From the NCBI GenBank assembly GCA_900545805.1, contig URAL01000027.1, positions 1-23,032 on the forward strand: 23,032 bases of DNA, read 5' to 3'. The position numbers and the translations under genes are program-made. Below the pieces are notes generated by a model. The model ran no database searches, was not told where the DNA came from, and saw only the letters and a list, made by a program, of their open reading frames with translations. The stretch comes from an uncultured Eubacteriales bacterium (GTDB lineage Bacteria; Bacillota; Clostridia; Oscillospirales; Oscillospiraceae). The first letter of the stretch is position 1; the number at the start of each line of letters is the position of its first letter. Positions 22,797 through 23,032 of the stretch are shown piece by piece.

Positions 22797-23032
22797 ATGG
22801 AAAAGCAGCAGTACATCGAAGCTGGCAAGATCGTTAATACCCACGGCGTGCACGGCGAGGTGAAGATACAGGTGTGGCTTGACAGTCCGGAGTTCATGCG
22901 CCGTTTTAAGACATTATATATTGATTCAAAGCCTGTAAAGCTCATCTCCTCGCGTGCGCATAAGGGCTTTATGATTGCCCTGCTCGACGGAGTGGAGGAC
23001 ATAAACGCCGCAATGAGCCTGAAAAACAAAAC
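22797..23032 (+). CDS. rimM: Ribosome maturation factor RimM (partial, runs off the right edge)
   Basis: The first 78 residues of RimM are present, with no stop before the window end. The sequence starts MEKQQYIEAGKIVNTHGVHGE, with the family signature GKIVNTHGVHGEVKI, and continues with SPEFMRRFKTLYID and GVEDINAAMSLKNK, typical of the N-terminal beta-barrel domain. RimM binds bS19/uS19 (RpsS) and helps mature the 30S head. The ribosome site is GGAGG (22785-22789), seven bases before ATG. In Firmicutes trmD and rplS usually follow; they would lie beyond the edge. The C-terminal PRC-like half cannot be judged. Confidence 0.95.
   Translation, partial: MEKQQYIEAGKIVNTHGVHGEVKIQVWLDSPEFMRRFKTLYIDSKPVKLISSRAHKGFMIALLDGVEDINAAMSLKNK

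Overview
The window looks like chromosome of a GC-rich member of the Clostridia, an Oscillospirales-like Firmicute. The signs are a T-box leader before thrS, a yybP-ykoY (manganese) riboswitch, the Firmicute order ylxM-ffh-rpsP-khpA-rimM, a YmfF/YmfH peptidase pair, strong AGGAGG-type ribosome sites and GC-rich coding sequence that still uses many ATA isoleucine codons. No rRNA, tRNA, CRISPR array, insertion sequence, phage gene or attachment site was seen. No gene-free stretch exceeds about 300 bases, and the two longest gaps are filled by regulatory RNAs.

Left part (1-8671, plus strand). ychF overlaps a TRIC/UPF0126 membrane protein gene by one base. Next comes a promoter, a manganese riboswitch and its terminator, controlling a CNNM/HlyC-type membrane protein and an abutting P2A-type cation ATPase, read here as a metal-efflux operon. 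thrS follows under its own promoter and a tRNA-Thr T-box attenuator with specifier ACC; the enzyme lacks the usual N-terminal TGS domain. A LURP-one-related (YxjI-like) gene starts just after the thrS terminator. A perfect bidirectional terminator ends this side.

Middle part (8682-13062, minus strand). One tight operon, transcribed right to left: a catalytically dead M16 peptidase homologue (YmfF-like), an active M16 peptidase (YmfH-like), lgt, a small unrecognised helical protein and a nitroreductase. Neighbours overlap or lie within a few bases.

Right part. A 2393-residue membrane enzyme (13109-20290, minus) resembles cyclic beta-1,2-glucan synthase: a GT84-type transferase, a glycoamylase-like middle region and a GH94 phosphorylase-like end. 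It is divergent from ylxM-ffh-rpsP-khpA, which has a near-consensus promoter. A 16-base-paired palindrome (two 8-base arms) lies between the two transcription units. rimM begins after a terminator and runs off the right edge.

Most of the window is conserved housekeeping. The parts that most deserve follow-up are the riboswitch-controlled CNNM/ATPase pair, the large glucan synthase-like enzyme with its palindromic upstream site, and the TGS-less ThrRS. I did not find a clearly undescribed multi-gene system.
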